Source: Cyclobacteriaceae bacterium
Lineage (GTDB): Bacteria > Bacteroidota > Bacteroidia > Cytophagales > Cyclobacteriaceae
DNA length: 64,000 bases
Direction: 5' to 3'
NCBI GenBank assembly: GCA_020436085.1
Contig: JAGQYM010000004.1
Location: 62,001-126,000 of the forward strand
Below are positions 9,329 to 18,363 of this stretch, piece after piece. How positions within the stretch are numbered: position 1 is the stretch's first letter; each line of letters starts with the position of its first letter. Both the position numbers and the translations under genes were made by a program. The notes beneath the pieces were generated by a model, which saw nothing but the letters and a program-made list of their open reading frames with translations, did not search any database and was not told the origin of the DNA.

Positions 9329-10351
9329 CTAATTCAATTTCCTTAACCGCCTCTCCCATTCCCAGGCGTGCTTCAGGGCATCCTTCGTAGAATATTCTGT
9401 GGTCCATTCGAGATCTCTTTTGGCTTTAGAGGCATCTGCATAGGTTTTGACTACATCACCAGGTCTTCTCGGACCGAACTCATAGTTCAATTTTACACCA
9501 GTCGCTTCGATAAATTCATTTACCAATTGAAGCACTGAAACTCCTTTGCCGGTTCCCAAATTGAAGTATTGATAACCTTCAAGCTTCTCTGCCAATAATT
9601 TCTCCACAGCCTTTACATGGGCCTTTGCCAAATCTACAATGTGAATGAAGTCGCGAATGCAGGTTCCATCTAGCGTATCGTAGTCATTTCCAAATATGGT
9701 CAGCTTCTCGCGAATGCCAGCTGCTGTCTGCGTAATGTAGGGCACCAGATTATTAGGTCTATCTATTGGCAATTCACCAATAAGCGCTGACGGATGTGCA
9801 CCAATTGGGTTGAAATACCGAAGCGAAGTAACATTAAGTTGTTGGTCCGCATTAACAGCATCTTCCAAAATCCTTTCTCCCATTTGTTTGGTAGCGCCAT
9901 AGGGTGATTCGGCTTTCTTAAATGGGGCCGTTTCGTTCACGGGAATTTGATCTGGCTCACCATAAACAGTGCAGCTCGAAGAAAACACAAAATTTTTTAC
10001 GCCAAAACTTGACATCACTTCCAGCAAAGACAGCAGTGAGTTGATATTGTTGTTGTAATACAGCAGGGGTTTTTCGACCGATTCTCCAACTGATTTGTAG
10101 GCCGCGAAGTGCATCACGGCTTCAATGCCTTGCTCTTTTTCAAAAACCGAGCGAAGGAATTCACGATCACAACAATTCCCCTGATAAAAGACGTTTTTAG
10201 CTTTCGTTATCTGTTCGATTCCATCAAGTAACGTTTTATCGGATTTTGAAAGATCGTCAATGATAACTGGCTGAAACCCAGATTCTAAAAGTTCGACTGC
10301 CGTATGTGCTCCGATGTAACCCGCTCCTCCTGTAACTAATATCTTTCTCAT
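9329..10351 (-). CDS. galE: UDP-glucose 4-epimerase
   Basis: The 340-residue protein is an extended short-chain dehydrogenase with GGAGYIGAH at residues 8-16, SSSCTVYG near 124-131 and the catalytic pair Y151-x3-K155 in SPYGATKQ. RYFNPIGAHPS and the C-terminal RRPGDVVKTYAD segment are typical of GalE. It interconverts UDP-glucose and UDP-galactose (or the N-acetyl forms), feeding galacto-configured sugars to the glycan locus. It lies 2 bases after the UDP-GlcNAc dehydrogenase gene in the same minus-strand operon. Substrate range (Glc versus GlcNAc) cannot be told by eye. Confidence 0.93.
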   Translation of the reverse strand: MRKILVTGGAGYIGAHTAVELLESGFQPVIIDDLSKSDKTLLDGIEQITKAKNVFYQGNCCDREFLRSVFEKEQGIEAVMHFAAYKSVGESVEKPLLYYNNNINSLLSLLEVMSSFGVKNFVFSSSCTVYGEPDQIPVNETAPFKKAESPYGATKQMGERILEDAVNADQQLNVTSLRYFNPIGAHPSALIGELPIDRPNNLVPYITQTAAGIREKLTIFGNDYDTLDGTCIRDFIHIVDLAKAHVKAVEKLLAEKLEGYQYFNLGTGKGVSVLQLVNEFIEATGVKLNYEFGPRRPGDVVKTYADASKAKRDLEWTTEYSTKDALKHAWEWERRLRKLN

Positions 10352-10353
10352 GA

Positions 10354-11607
10354 CTACAAACGAGCGTTTACAAATGATCTGTCCAGAAATCCTTTCACAT
10401 CATAAATCACTGTCTTCCCATCTCTAATTTTCTTCCAGTCCAGGCTTCTAAATTCCTCATGCCCAACTGCAAGGACAATAGCGTGATAAGTTGCTGCCAA
10501 AGCTGTAATGAGTGAGAGGCCATACTCATGTTGAACTTCGTTGGCGTCAGCATGTGGATCATAAATATCGACTTTTGCTCCATACGTTTGAAGTTCTCGC
10601 ACCACATCAGCCACCTTGCTATTGCGAATGTCGGGGCAATTCTCCTTGAAAGTTATTCCCAACACCAAAATTTTGCTCTTATTAATGGGTAAGTCACTTT
10701 TCGCCATCAACTTTACTACCGAGTTGGCGATATAAACCGGCATGTTGTCGTTGATCCTTCTACCAGAGAGGATCACTTCGGGACGATATCCAAGTCCTTC
10801 TGCCTTGTAGGTAAGGTAATAGGGATCAACCCCGATACAATGTCCACCGACCAGGCCCGGTTTGAACGGTAGAAAGTTCCACTTCGTGCCTGCAGCTTCG
10901 AGCACCTCATGCGTGTCAATTCCCACCTTCTCAAAAATCAGTGCCAGTTCATTAACGAAGGCAATATTCAAATCCCTCTGCGAATTCTCAATCACTTTAG
11001 CTGCTTCAGCCACTTTGATGGAAGATGCTTTGTGAGTCCCTGCCTTAATGATTTTTTTATACAGTTGGTCTACTTTTTCAGCCACCTCGGGAGTACTTCC
11101 GCTCGTTACTTTCTTAATCGTAGTTACGCGATGTTGTTTGTCACCCGGATTGATACGCTCAGGGGAGTAACCAGCAAAAAAATCAATATTGAACGTCAGT
11201 CCACTCTCGCTTTCAACGATCGGAATACAGGCCTCCTCGGTACAACCAGGATAAACCGTTGACTCATAAATTACGGTATCCCCTTTTTTAATAACCTTGC
11301 CAACTGTTTTGCTTGCACTTACCAGTGGACGCAGATCAGGCTTTTTAAACTCATCGACTGGAGTCGGTACAGTTACGATGAAATAGTTTACGCTTTTTAA
11401 GTCATCAAGATTTGACGAATAAGTTAGATGACTTGCCTGCTTCAACTCTTCAGGCTCCACTTCCCGTGTTCGATCGTGACCCTTCTTTAATTCATCAATA
11501 CGACCTTCGTCAATATCAAAGCCAATAACCTCAATCACCTTTCCGAATTCCACCGCCAACGGAAGTCCCACGTAACCCAATCCGATAATTCCAATTTTGT
11601 CGCTCAT
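10354..11607 (-). CDS. UDP-N-acetylglucosamine/UDP-hexose 6-dehydrogenase, WbpA/TviB-like
   Basis: The 417-residue protein has an N-terminal Rossmann domain (GIIGLGYVGLPLA at residues 6-18), the TVYPGCTEE and FAGYSPERINPGD segments, and the catalytic Cys257 in LVGGHCIGVDPYYL. The YLTYKAEGLGYRPEVI stretch and the absence of the usual UDP-glucose dehydrogenase spacing favour the TviB/WbpO/WbpA group that acts on UDP-N-acetylhexosamines. It makes the uronic acid used by the WlbA-like, aminotransferase and acetyltransferase steps encoded nearby. The substrate assignment rests mostly on that context. Confidence 0.85.
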   Translation of the reverse strand: MSDKIGIIGLGYVGLPLAVEFGKVIEVIGFDIDEGRIDELKKGHDRTREVEPEELKQASHLTYSSNLDDLKSVNYFIVTVPTPVDEFKKPDLRPLVSASKTVGKVIKKGDTVIYESTVYPGCTEEACIPIVESESGLTFNIDFFAGYSPERINPGDKQHRVTTIKKVTSGSTPEVAEKVDQLYKKIIKAGTHKASSIKVAEAAKVIENSQRDLNIAFVNELALIFEKVGIDTHEVLEAAGTKWNFLPFKPGLVGGHCIGVDPYYLTYKAEGLGYRPEVILSGRRINDNMPVYIANSVVKLMAKSDLPINKSKILVLGITFKENCPDIRNSKVADVVRELQTYGAKVDIYDPHADANEVQHEYGLSLITALAATYHAIVLAVGHEEFRSLDWKKIRDGKTVIYDVKGFLDRSFVNARL

Positions 11608-11637
11608 CTGAATTTCAAAAAGCTCTTATGATATTAA

Positions 11638-12654
11638 TTAGACCTGATAATAATCCCGATACCAATCCACAAATTTACCAATACCCTCATCAATAGAAGT
11701 GGTAGGTCGAAATCCAACTGCCTTTTCCAGGGCATCGATGTCAGCAAATGTTTCCGGTACATCCCCGGGTTGAATCGGAAGCAAATTCTTGATTGCCTTC
11801 TTACCAAGCTTTTCCTCAAGTACCTCAATAAAATGTATCAACTCAACCGGCTTGTTATTGCCAATGTTGAACACACGGTAAGGCGCGAAACTTGAAGCAG
11901 GATCAGGTTCCATTCCGTTCCAGGCTGGATCACCCTCAGGAACTGCCGGAAGCAGCCGTACAATGCCCTCCACAATGTCATCGACATAGGTAAAGTCTCT
12001 TCTCATTTTACCATGATTGTAAACATCAATGGCCTTGCCTTCCAAAATTGCCTTCGTAAAGAGGAACAAAGCCATGTCCGGTCGGCCGTAAGGACCGTAG
12101 ACCGTAAAAAACCTTAGTCCAGTTGTGGGTATCTGGTAAAGACTCGAATAGGTATGGGCCATCAACTCATTTGCTTTTTTGGTCGCAGCATATAGCGAAA
12201 TAGGATGGTCAACATTATGATGCACAGAGAAGGGCATTTTCTTGTTCGCCCCGTAGACAGAACTGGATGATGCATAGATCAAATGCTCAGTCTTATTATG
12301 TCTACAAGCTTCTAGTACATTTAAGAAACCCGCTAAGTTGCTGTCGAGATAAGCATACGGATTTTGAATCGAGTACCTGACTCCCGCCTGGGCAGCAAGG
12401 TTGACAACATAGTTAAACTTCTCCTTTTGAAATATTGCTTCAACCCCTGACTTGTCCTCAAGTCCAACCTTGTGAAAGCCGAAATTTGGAATTTGCTTGA
12501 GAATGTCAAGCCGAGCTTGTTTTAGCGTCACCTCATAATAGTCATTGAGATTATCAATCCCGATAACTTTAAAACCTGACTCAAGAAGTTTTTTGGACAA
12601 ATGAAACCCTATGAATCCGGCTGCCCCTGTTACCAATACTGATTTTTGCGGCAT
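11638..12654 (-). CDS. NAD-dependent UDP-glucuronate 4-epimerase (LspL/CapI-like)
   Basis: The 338-residue protein has GAAGFIGFH at residues 10-18 and [16 protein letters not shown] near 35-50. That stretch, just after the nucleotide-binding fold, is the hallmark of UDP-glucuronate 4-epimerases. SSSSVYG and Y155-x3-K159 form the active site, and [17 protein letters not shown] follows. It could supply UDP-galacturonic acid, or by analogy to TviC epimerise the N-acetylated uronic acid made by the next gene. It is the first gene of the minus-strand sugar-nucleotide operon, divergent from ccmB. Confidence 0.88.
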   Translation of the reverse strand: MPQKSVLVTGAAGFIGFHLSKKLLESGFKVIGIDNLNDYYEVTLKQARLDILKQIPNFGFHKVGLEDKSGVEAIFQKEKFNYVVNLAAQAGVRYSIQNPYAYLDSNLAGFLNVLEACRHNKTEHLIYASSSSVYGANKKMPFSVHHNVDHPISLYAATKKANELMAHTYSSLYQIPTTGLRFFTVYGPYGRPDMALFLFTKAILEGKAIDVYNHGKMRRDFTYVDDIVEGIVRLLPAVPEGDPAWNGMEPDPASSFAPYRVFNIGNNKPVELIHFIEVLEEKLGKKAIKNLLPIQPGDVPETFADIDALEKAVGFRPTTSIDEGIGKFVDWYRDYYQV

Positions 12655-12749
12655 CTGCTAAAAGCTAAGTAGCAAAAATATGACATTGATCCTACTTTAT
12701 CATTTATGAGCGTATTTTTGGAGTATTAATCCACATAACTTGCTCCTAG

Positions 12750-13406
12750 TTGATACTAACCTTGTTTCAAAAAGAGTTCACCCTTGAGCTTAGACAAAAG
12801 TCCGTTGCTTCTGGTCTGGTAATTTATCTTTTCAGTACCGCTTTCATTTGCTATCTCACGTTTCGTCTCAGGGAAAATCTGGTTACCCCTTTGGTATGGG
12901 CTGCGTTGTTTTGGATAACCATCCTCTTTACAGTGATCAATTCAATTGCGAAAAGTTTTATTGGGGAAAGGCGTGGGCGAGAAATCTATTACTATTCCAT
13001 TGCTAATCCAGCCGATATCATCCTCTCCAAAATCGCATACAACTTTGTCTTGGCAACTGTCTTGTCGTTCTCCGGGCTTCTGCTCTTCTATGTCTTTCTC
13101 GGAATGCCCATCGAAGATGTATCAATTTTTTCACTCAGCATCCTTTTGACTTCCTTGGGGTTTGCTGCGTCTCTCACCTTGCTTTCCAGCATCAGTTCCA
13201 AGGCCAACAACAGTTCCATTCTCATGGCCGTGCTCAGTTTCCCAGTAGTAATTTCGATCTTACTGCTCGCCATTAAAGTTTCTAAAAATTGCATTGACGG
13301 GCTGGGATGGGATGCCAGTTGGGATGAGCTGCTCACGCTCGCTGCCATAAATTGTTTGGTCAGCGCCATGTCCTACCTGCTGTTCCCGTATATTTGGCGC
13401 AGTTAA
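12750..13406 (+). CDS. ccmB: Heme exporter permease CcmB
   Basis: The 218-residue, six-helix protein begins MILTLFQKEFTLELRQK, the start typical of CcmB, the permease of the CcmABC complex that supports heme loading onto CcmE. The start is a TTG immediately after an in-frame TAG at 12747-12749, so no longer start exists. No ccmA ATPase gene is adjacent: upstream lies the divergent epimerase. ccmC follows after 8 bases. In the inner membrane it should work with CcmC and an unlinked CcmA. Confidence 0.88.
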   Translation: MILTLFQKEFTLELRQKSVASGLVIYLFSTAFICYLTFRLRENLVTPLVWAALFWITILFTVINSIAKSFIGERRGREIYYYSIANPADIILSKIAYNFVLATVLSFSGLLLFYVFLGMPIEDVSIFSLSILLTSLGFAASLTLLSSISSKANNSSILMAVLSFPVVISILLLAIKVSKNCIDGLGWDASWDELLTLAAINCLVSAMSYLLFPYIWRS

Positions 13407-13414
13407 GAAGCCAC

Positions 13415-14098
13415 ATGTTTGGAGCCCGGAAATTTTGGTGGAAATTGACCGCTGTTTTACTGCTTGCCTACACCGTTATTGGCGGACTTTTGTTTCAGGT
13501 CCCGCGCCTCTCCATCGTCAATGAGACCATTCGCGCTCTCTATTTCCATGTCCCCATGTGGTTTGGAATGGTGTTCCTGTTTTCGGTTTCATTGGTCTAT
13601 TCTATCCGTTACCTCAGAAATCCACTAAAGGGTAACGACACCATTGCCGTTGAGTTTGCCAATACAGGTCTGGCTTATGGTCTCCTCGGGATTTTTACTG
13701 GAATGATCTGGGCCAACTACACTTGGGGTACCCCATGGCATGGCGATCCGAAGCAGAATGGAGCCGCAATTGCTACTTTGGTGTATCTCGCCTATTTCGT
13801 TCTACGAGGTTCGCTAAGCAACGAAGAACAAAAAGCGCGAATAAGCGCTGTCTATAACATCTTCGCCTTTGCGGCCATGATCCCACTCATTTTCATTATC
13901 CCTCGCATGACCAGTTCTATGCATCCTGGAAGCGGTGGGAATCCAGGTTTCAATATGTACGACCTCGACAGCAAGATGAGAATGGTCTTTTATCCGGCCG
14001 TGATAGGCTGGATTTTGCTGGGTGTTTGGATCGCTACTTTGAGAATTCGAATTAGAAATGTTGAAGAAAAAATTCTTGATCTTGAAGACAATGTATAA
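13415..14098 (+). CDS. ccmC: Heme exporter protein CcmC
   Basis: The preferred start is the ATG at 13415, eight bases after the ccmB stop, giving 227 residues; a start at 13352 would lie inside ccmB and add a non-homologous stretch. Six membrane helices carry YFHVPMWFGM and the tryptophan-rich periplasmic motif NYTWGTPWHGDPKQNG. This is a divergent form of the WGTWWxWD heme-handling motif, with one Trp and the WD replaced. CcmC passes heme to CcmE. Its stop overlaps the ccmD start by eight bases. Confidence 0.88.
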   Translation: MFGARKFWWKLTAVLLLAYTVIGGLLFQVPRLSIVNETIRALYFHVPMWFGMVFLFSVSLVYSIRYLRNPLKGNDTIAVEFANTGLAYGLLGIFTGMIWANYTWGTPWHGDPKQNGAAIATLVYLAYFVLRGSLSNEEQKARISAVYNIFAFAAMIPLIFIIPRMTSSMHPGSGGNPGFNMYDLDSKMRMVFYPAVIGWILLGVWIATLRIRIRNVEEKILDLEDNV

Positions 14099-14300
14099 GG
14101 CTATTTTGCTCATCATCTTATCGCTTTTTTCTCAGGTCATTTTGGCGCAGGAAGTGGAAATGGCGGACACGATGCGTTCTGAAGGAAAGATTTATGTCGT
14201 GGTAGCTATTCTTGTCCTCATTCTTGCTGGTTTGATTGGCTACCTGATAACTATAGACAAAAAAGTATCTAACCTGGAGAAACGGATACCGAAAAAATAA
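14091..14300 (+). CDS. ccmD: CcmD-like small membrane protein
   Basis: Using the ATG at 14091 (overlapping the ccmC stop), the 69-residue protein has an N-terminal signal-like segment, then EMADTMRSEGKIYVVVAIL leading into a membrane helix and a lysine-rich cytoplasmic tail with a short coiled-coil look (KKVSNLEKRI). Position between ccmC and ccmE, size and topology fit CcmD, which stabilises the CcmABC-CcmE complex. Sequence conservation in CcmD is low, so the call is mostly from context. Confidence 0.7.
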   Translation: MYKAILLIILSLFSQVILAQEVEMADTMRSEGKIYVVVAILVLILAGLIGYLITIDKKVSNLEKRIPKK

Positions 14301-14359
14301 ACAGGCTATGGCCTGATGCCGATCATAAACTGCCAGGCCCTCAATAGATATTTTTGGCG

Positions 14360-14367
14360 TACCTTTG
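14360..14367 (+). promoter_or_regulatory. Candidate -7 element (TACCTTTG) upstream of ccmE
   Basis: TACCTTTG matches the Bacteroidota TAnnTTTG element exactly and lies 26 bases before the ccmE ATG in a 92-base gap after ccmD. No TTG is seen at the -33 position. It may give ccmE-ccmF their own transcript. Confidence 0.45.
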
Positions 14368-14392
14368 TGTGTCGAAATTAAAGGGTAGAAAT

Positions 14393-14803
14393 ATGAAAAA
14401 ATCTCACATTTTCGCCATTGTCATCATTGCAATTGCCATCGGTATCATTGTTACCACCGCTGGCGATGCGAGCACGTATGTGAACTTCGATCAGGCCTAC
14501 CAAATGGCCTCAACTGGAAATTCCACCAGCATACATGTGGTGGGGCAATTGAAAAAAGATTCAAACGGAGAGATTGTAGGACTGCGAAATGCCCCCGACA
14601 ACCTGTCCTTTACCTTCGTGTTAGTGGATGAAAATGGCAAGGAGCAAAAGGTTTTCTATAACGAACCTATGCCGCCAGACTTTACGCGATCAGAAAATGT
14701 GGTAATCATTGGCAACTACCAGGGCGAGAATTTTGTCGCAAACAAAATTCTGTTGAAGTGTCCGTCCAAATACCAGGAACAAAGTGTAAATGCCGGAGTT
14801 TAG
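14393..14803 (+). CDS. ccmE: Periplasmic heme chaperone CcmE, Cys-x3-Tyr type
   Basis: Using the ATG at 14393 the protein has 136 residues: an N-terminal membrane anchor (about 5-22), an OB-fold, and the C-terminal heme-binding tail KILLKCPSKYQ. The classical CcmE uses His in HxxxY; here the position is Cys123 with Tyr127, the CxxxY variant known from some Ccm systems that work without CcmH and CcmG. It carries heme from CcmC to CcmF in the periplasm. ccmF starts 33 bases downstream. Confidence 0.92.
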   Translation: MKKSHIFAIVIIAIAIGIIVTTAGDASTYVNFDQAYQMASTGNSTSIHVVGQLKKDSNGEIVGLRNAPDNLSFTFVLVDENGKEQKVFYNEPMPPDFTRSENVVIIGNYQGENFVANKILLKCPSKYQEQSVNAGV

Positions 14804-14836
14804 AGTACTGAAGGAAGTCCGCAGAAATCACAATTC

Positions 14837-17353
14837 ATGATTCATTATTTCATCGGTGACCTGGGTCACTTTTTTATTATCCTTTCTTTCGTCACATCCC
14901 TTGTGGCCGCTTTCGCTTATTGGAAAACCAAATATTCGGTTGATGGCGCCCTGCAGGAATCGTGGAGGCAAAACGCGCGGGTTGCATTTTATGTACATAC
15001 AGTCGCTGTCATCGGAGTTTTTGTTTCACTGTTCACCATTATCTACAATCACTATTTCGAATACCACTACGCATACAGTCACTCTTCGCGGCATTTGCCT
15101 GCGCACTACATGGTCTCATGCTTTTGGGAGGGGCAAGAGGGAAGCTTTTTGCTTTGGATATTCTGGCAAGCGATTTTAGGACTCTTCGTCATTCACACAC
15201 AAAAGAATTGGGAGGCACCTGTAATGATCGTGTTCTCGCTCGTTCAAGCCTTCCTGGTGTCCATGATCCTAGGGATAGTCTTCCCGGTATTTGATTTCAA
15301 ACTAGGCAGCTCTCCGTTCATACTTTTGCGGGACGCCTTAAGCGATCCCATTTTCAAAATTCAACCTGATTTTATACCTGCAGATGGCAGCGGGCTTAAC
15401 CCGCTGCTCCAAAACTATTGGATGGTCATTCATCCCCCTACCCTCTTTTTGGGATTCGCACTTACGTTGGTCCCATTCGCTTTTTGCATTGCCGGACTCT
15501 GGGAGCGGAAGTACAAGGAATGGATTAAACCTGCGCTTCCGTGGGCCCTGCTAGGCGGAGCCATTTTAGGATTGGGCATCCTAATGGGCGGATATTGGGC
15601 CTATGAGACATTGAATTTTGGGGGATACTGGAATTGGGACCCGGTCGAAAATGCCGTGTACGTGCCTTGGTTGGTCTTAATAGCGGCCATCCACACGATG
15701 ATCGTTTACAAAAACAGCAAAACGGCCCTAAAGACGTCCGTGATCCTGGTAATCAGTGTATTTGTTTTAATTCTTTACTCCACTTTCCTTACCAGAAGTG
15801 GAATTCTCGGTGATGCCTCCGTACATTCTTTCACGGATCTAGGCCTTTCGGGGCAATTGTTGATTTACCTTTTATTCTTCACCGTGATATCGATCTTACT
15901 CGCAGCTGTGAGATGGAAAGAAATACCAAGCTCCAGCGAAGAGGTGTCGACCTACTCTCGTGAGTTCTGGATTTTTCTTGGCGCGACTACGCTTTGCCTC
16001 ATGGGCTTCCAGGTGCTGATTCCGACCTCTATACCGGTTTATAATCAAATCGTTTCCCTCTTCGGTGGAACAAGTAACCTTGCTCCTCCCGCAGACCAGA
16101 TCGCGTTTTACTCCAAATTTCAACTCTGGTTTGGAGTCGCAATTGCCATACTTTCCGGCACGGGGCAATTCTTTTGGTGGAAACGGATCGACAAAAGCAG
16201 ACTAAAAAAAGAACTCCTTGGTCCTCTTCTTATTTCGCTGGTTGTTTTTGCCATCATCATATCACTTGCACGCGTGGCAGAACCTGCGTATGTCATCCTG
16301 ACACTTGCGGGGGTCTACATTATTGTTTCCAACATCAAAGTACTCACAAGCGTATTTAAAGTGAATCCTTCTTTTTCTGGAGGGGCCCTTACTCATGTGG
16401 GGGTGGGTATGTCTTTGTTAGGGATCATGTTCTCAGCCGGATATTCAAATGTTGTGTCATTGAACAACACGGGTATGTTGATCTCTTCCGAACTAAGTAC
16501 AGAGTTCAACCGGGATAATCTTTTGCTTTTTGTAAATGAACCACGATCGATGGCCGGGTATGACATTGAATACCTTGGAGAAAGATTTGAATTCAAAAAC
16601 CAATCAGGTTATGTAAAGAAAAGTGACGTTGAACTTACAGCGGATCCTTACAAAGTAGTTGCAAAACGAGACATCATCTTCGAAGACAAGACAATCTATT
16701 CCGCCAAGGACACGTTTGAAATCTATCCTGAGAACACCTACTACGAAATCGAACTTAGGAAGGGAGATGATGTGGCGGCCATTCTCTATCCCCGAGTACA
16801 AATCAATGAGGCTATGGGTGGATTTATTGCCTCACCAGATATTAGTAGAGGGCTGGGTAGAGATCTTTATACTCACGTGTCTGCCCCGATGAATCGCGAA
16901 GCTGAAGCAGACTGGAGTGAGATGGAAGAAATTCGGATCCGCCCCGGGCAACAATTTTTTGTGAATGACTATGTAGCTACTTTAGAGGAAGTGCATCGAG
17001 TAGAAGAAATTCAGGGAGTGGAATTGCTCAATGAAGATGTGGCCGTGCAAGCGACCATTGTAGTGAACGCGGAAAGAGACCCATACTATGCTGAACCGAT
17101 TTTTCTGATCAAAGACAAAACACAGGTTGGCAGAATATCATCGGAGATTGGTGAACTTGGAATAAAAATAACTTTGCTCAACATTCATCCTGAAACCGGA
17201 GAGTTCACACTCGGGCTCAACACGCGGCAAAAAGACTGGGTGATTATTAAAGCAATGGAGAAACCATACATCAACTTGCTTTGGCTTGGCACGGGTGTGA
17301 TTATGGTTGGATTTTCGGTCGCCATGGTAAGGCGATTCCGTGAGAGAGGATAA
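14837..17353 (+). CDS. ccmF: Cytochrome c heme lyase subunit CcmF
   Basis: The 838-residue protein has about 15 membrane helices. It shows SCFWEGQEGSFLLW, MVIHPPTLFLGF and the heme-binding tryptophan motif GGYWNWDPVENA near residues 262-273, all diagnostic of CcmF. A large C-terminal extracytoplasmic domain (about 540-810) precedes the last helix, and the protein is longer than the Escherichia coli one of about 650 residues, as is usual in this phylum. It ligates heme to apocytochromes. Its stop codon abuts that of the converging moxR gene with no spacer. Confidence 0.95.
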   Translation: MIHYFIGDLGHFFIILSFVTSLVAAFAYWKTKYSVDGALQESWRQNARVAFYVHTVAVIGVFVSLFTIIYNHYFEYHYAYSHSSRHLPAHYMVSCFWEGQEGSFLLWIFWQAILGLFVIHTQKNWEAPVMIVFSLVQAFLVSMILGIVFPVFDFKLGSSPFILLRDALSDPIFKIQPDFIPADGSGLNPLLQNYWMVIHPPTLFLGFALTLVPFAFCIAGLWERKYKEWIKPALPWALLGGAILGLGILMGGYWAYETLNFGGYWNWDPVENAVYVPWLVLIAAIHTMIVYKNSKTALKTSVILVISVFVLILYSTFLTRSGILGDASVHSFTDLGLSGQLLIYLLFFTVISILLAAVRWKEIPSSSEEVSTYSREFWIFLGATTLCLMGFQVLIPTSIPVYNQIVSLFGGTSNLAPPADQIAFYSKFQLWFGVAIAILSGTGQFFWWKRIDKSRLKKELLGPLLISLVVFAIIISLARVAEPAYVILTLAGVYIIVSNIKVLTSVFKVNPSFSGGALTHVGVGMSLLGIMFSAGYSNVVSLNNTGMLISSELSTEFNRDNLLLFVNEPRSMAGYDIEYLGERFEFKNQSGYVKKSDVELTADPYKVVAKRDIIFEDKTIYSAKDTFEIYPENTYYEIELRKGDDVAAILYPRVQINEAMGGFIASPDISRGLGRDLYTHVSAPMNREAEADWSEMEEIRIRPGQQFFVNDYVATLEEVHRVEEIQGVELLNEDVAVQATIVVNAERDPYYAEPIFLIKDKTQVGRISSEIGELGIKITLLNIHPETGEFTLGLNTRQKDWVIIKAMEKPYINLLWLGTGVIMVGFSVAMVRRFRERG

Positions 17354-18325
17354 TTAATCCTTCGTCAGCCGATCGATAATTCCATCAACCGTTACGCCCT
17401 CGGCTTCTGCCTTAAAGTTTCGCACGATACGATGACGAAGCACCGGCTTGGCAATCGCCTGAACATCCTCGATGTCTGGCGAATATTTGCCCTGAAGTAA
17501 GGCATTACACTTAGCGCCCAACACAAGGAACTGCGAAGCTCTAGGTCCAGCTCCCCACTCAAGAAACTCATTGGCTGTTGTCGAACCATTGACGCCTGGT
17601 CGAGTGAGATGACTTAGCTTAACGGCATACTCGACTACATTGTCGGCAATGGGCACCCTTCTTACAAGGTGCTGGAAGGCGATGATCTCTTCAGCTGTCA
17701 AAACCTTGTCAACTTTCTGAATATCGTCTACCGTGGTGTTCTTTACAATCGACACCTCCTGATCGTAGGTCGGATAATCAAGCAACACATTAAACATAAA
17801 CCGATCCAACTGTGCCTCGGGCAGAGGATAAGTTCCTTCCTGCTCAATCGGGTTTTGCGTGGCCAGTACAAAGAACGGCTTTGGAAGTTCGTATTGTTGG
17901 CCCGCAATGGTAACAGCATATTCTTGCATGGCCTCCAGAAGTGCGGCTTGTGTTTTCGGTGGTGTCCTGTTTATCTCATCGGCCAAAACAATATTGGCAA
18001 ACACTGGCCCCTTCACAAAATGGAAATTTCTTTCTTTATCCATCGTCTCAGCTCCAACGATGTCTGAAGGCATCAGGTCGGGCGTAAACTGGACACGCTT
18101 AAACTGCAAGTCAAGTGATGTAGCAATGGTATGAACCAATAAAGTCTTGGCTAATCCCGGAACTCCAACCAAAAGACTGTGTCCCTGACAGAAAATAGAA
18201 GTCAACAGCAGCCGTACTACTTCGTCCTGTCCCACCACCACCTTGGCAATCTCCTCTTTTAGTTTTTTGTGGGCTGTCGACAGAGCATCTGCTGCCTCTA
18301 CATCATTTGAAAACTGAACCGCCAT
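17354..18325 (-). CDS. MoxR-family AAA+ ATPase
   Basis: The 323-residue protein has the MoxR signature Walker A GVPGLAKT (K60), Walker B LADEINRTPPKTQ (D116-E117), sensor 1 in LATQNPIEQEGTYPLPEAQLD, and a C-terminal lid ending in RHRIVRNFKAEAEG. MoxR proteins act as chaperone-like ATPases that activate partner proteins, usually with DUF58 or VWA-domain partners. None of those is adjacent; instead it ends a minus-strand run of three folding-factor genes, 38 bases after surA. The role may be in envelope protein maturation, by context only. Confidence 0.93.
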   Translation of the reverse strand: MAVQFSNDVEAADALSTAHKKLKEEIAKVVVGQDEVVRLLLTSIFCQGHSLLVGVPGLAKTLLVHTIATSLDLQFKRVQFTPDLMPSDIVGAETMDKERNFHFVKGPVFANIVLADEINRTPPKTQAALLEAMQEYAVTIAGQQYELPKPFFVLATQNPIEQEGTYPLPEAQLDRFMFNVLLDYPTYDQEVSIVKNTTVDDIQKVDKVLTAEEIIAFQHLVRRVPIADNVVEYAVKLSHLTRPGVNGSTTANEFLEWGAGPRASQFLVLGAKCNALLQGKYSPDIEDVQAIAKPVLRHRIVRNFKAEAEGVTVDGIIDRLTKD

Positions 18326-18363
18326 TGATTAAACTATTAACAATACGAAAATAAATCTGTTGG

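Noticed and set aside
14310-14339. GGCCTG/CAGGCC dyad between ccmD and ccmE as a terminator
   Set aside because: The loop is 18 bases and no T-run follows; it is better left as a weak dyad. The -7 element lies just downstream.
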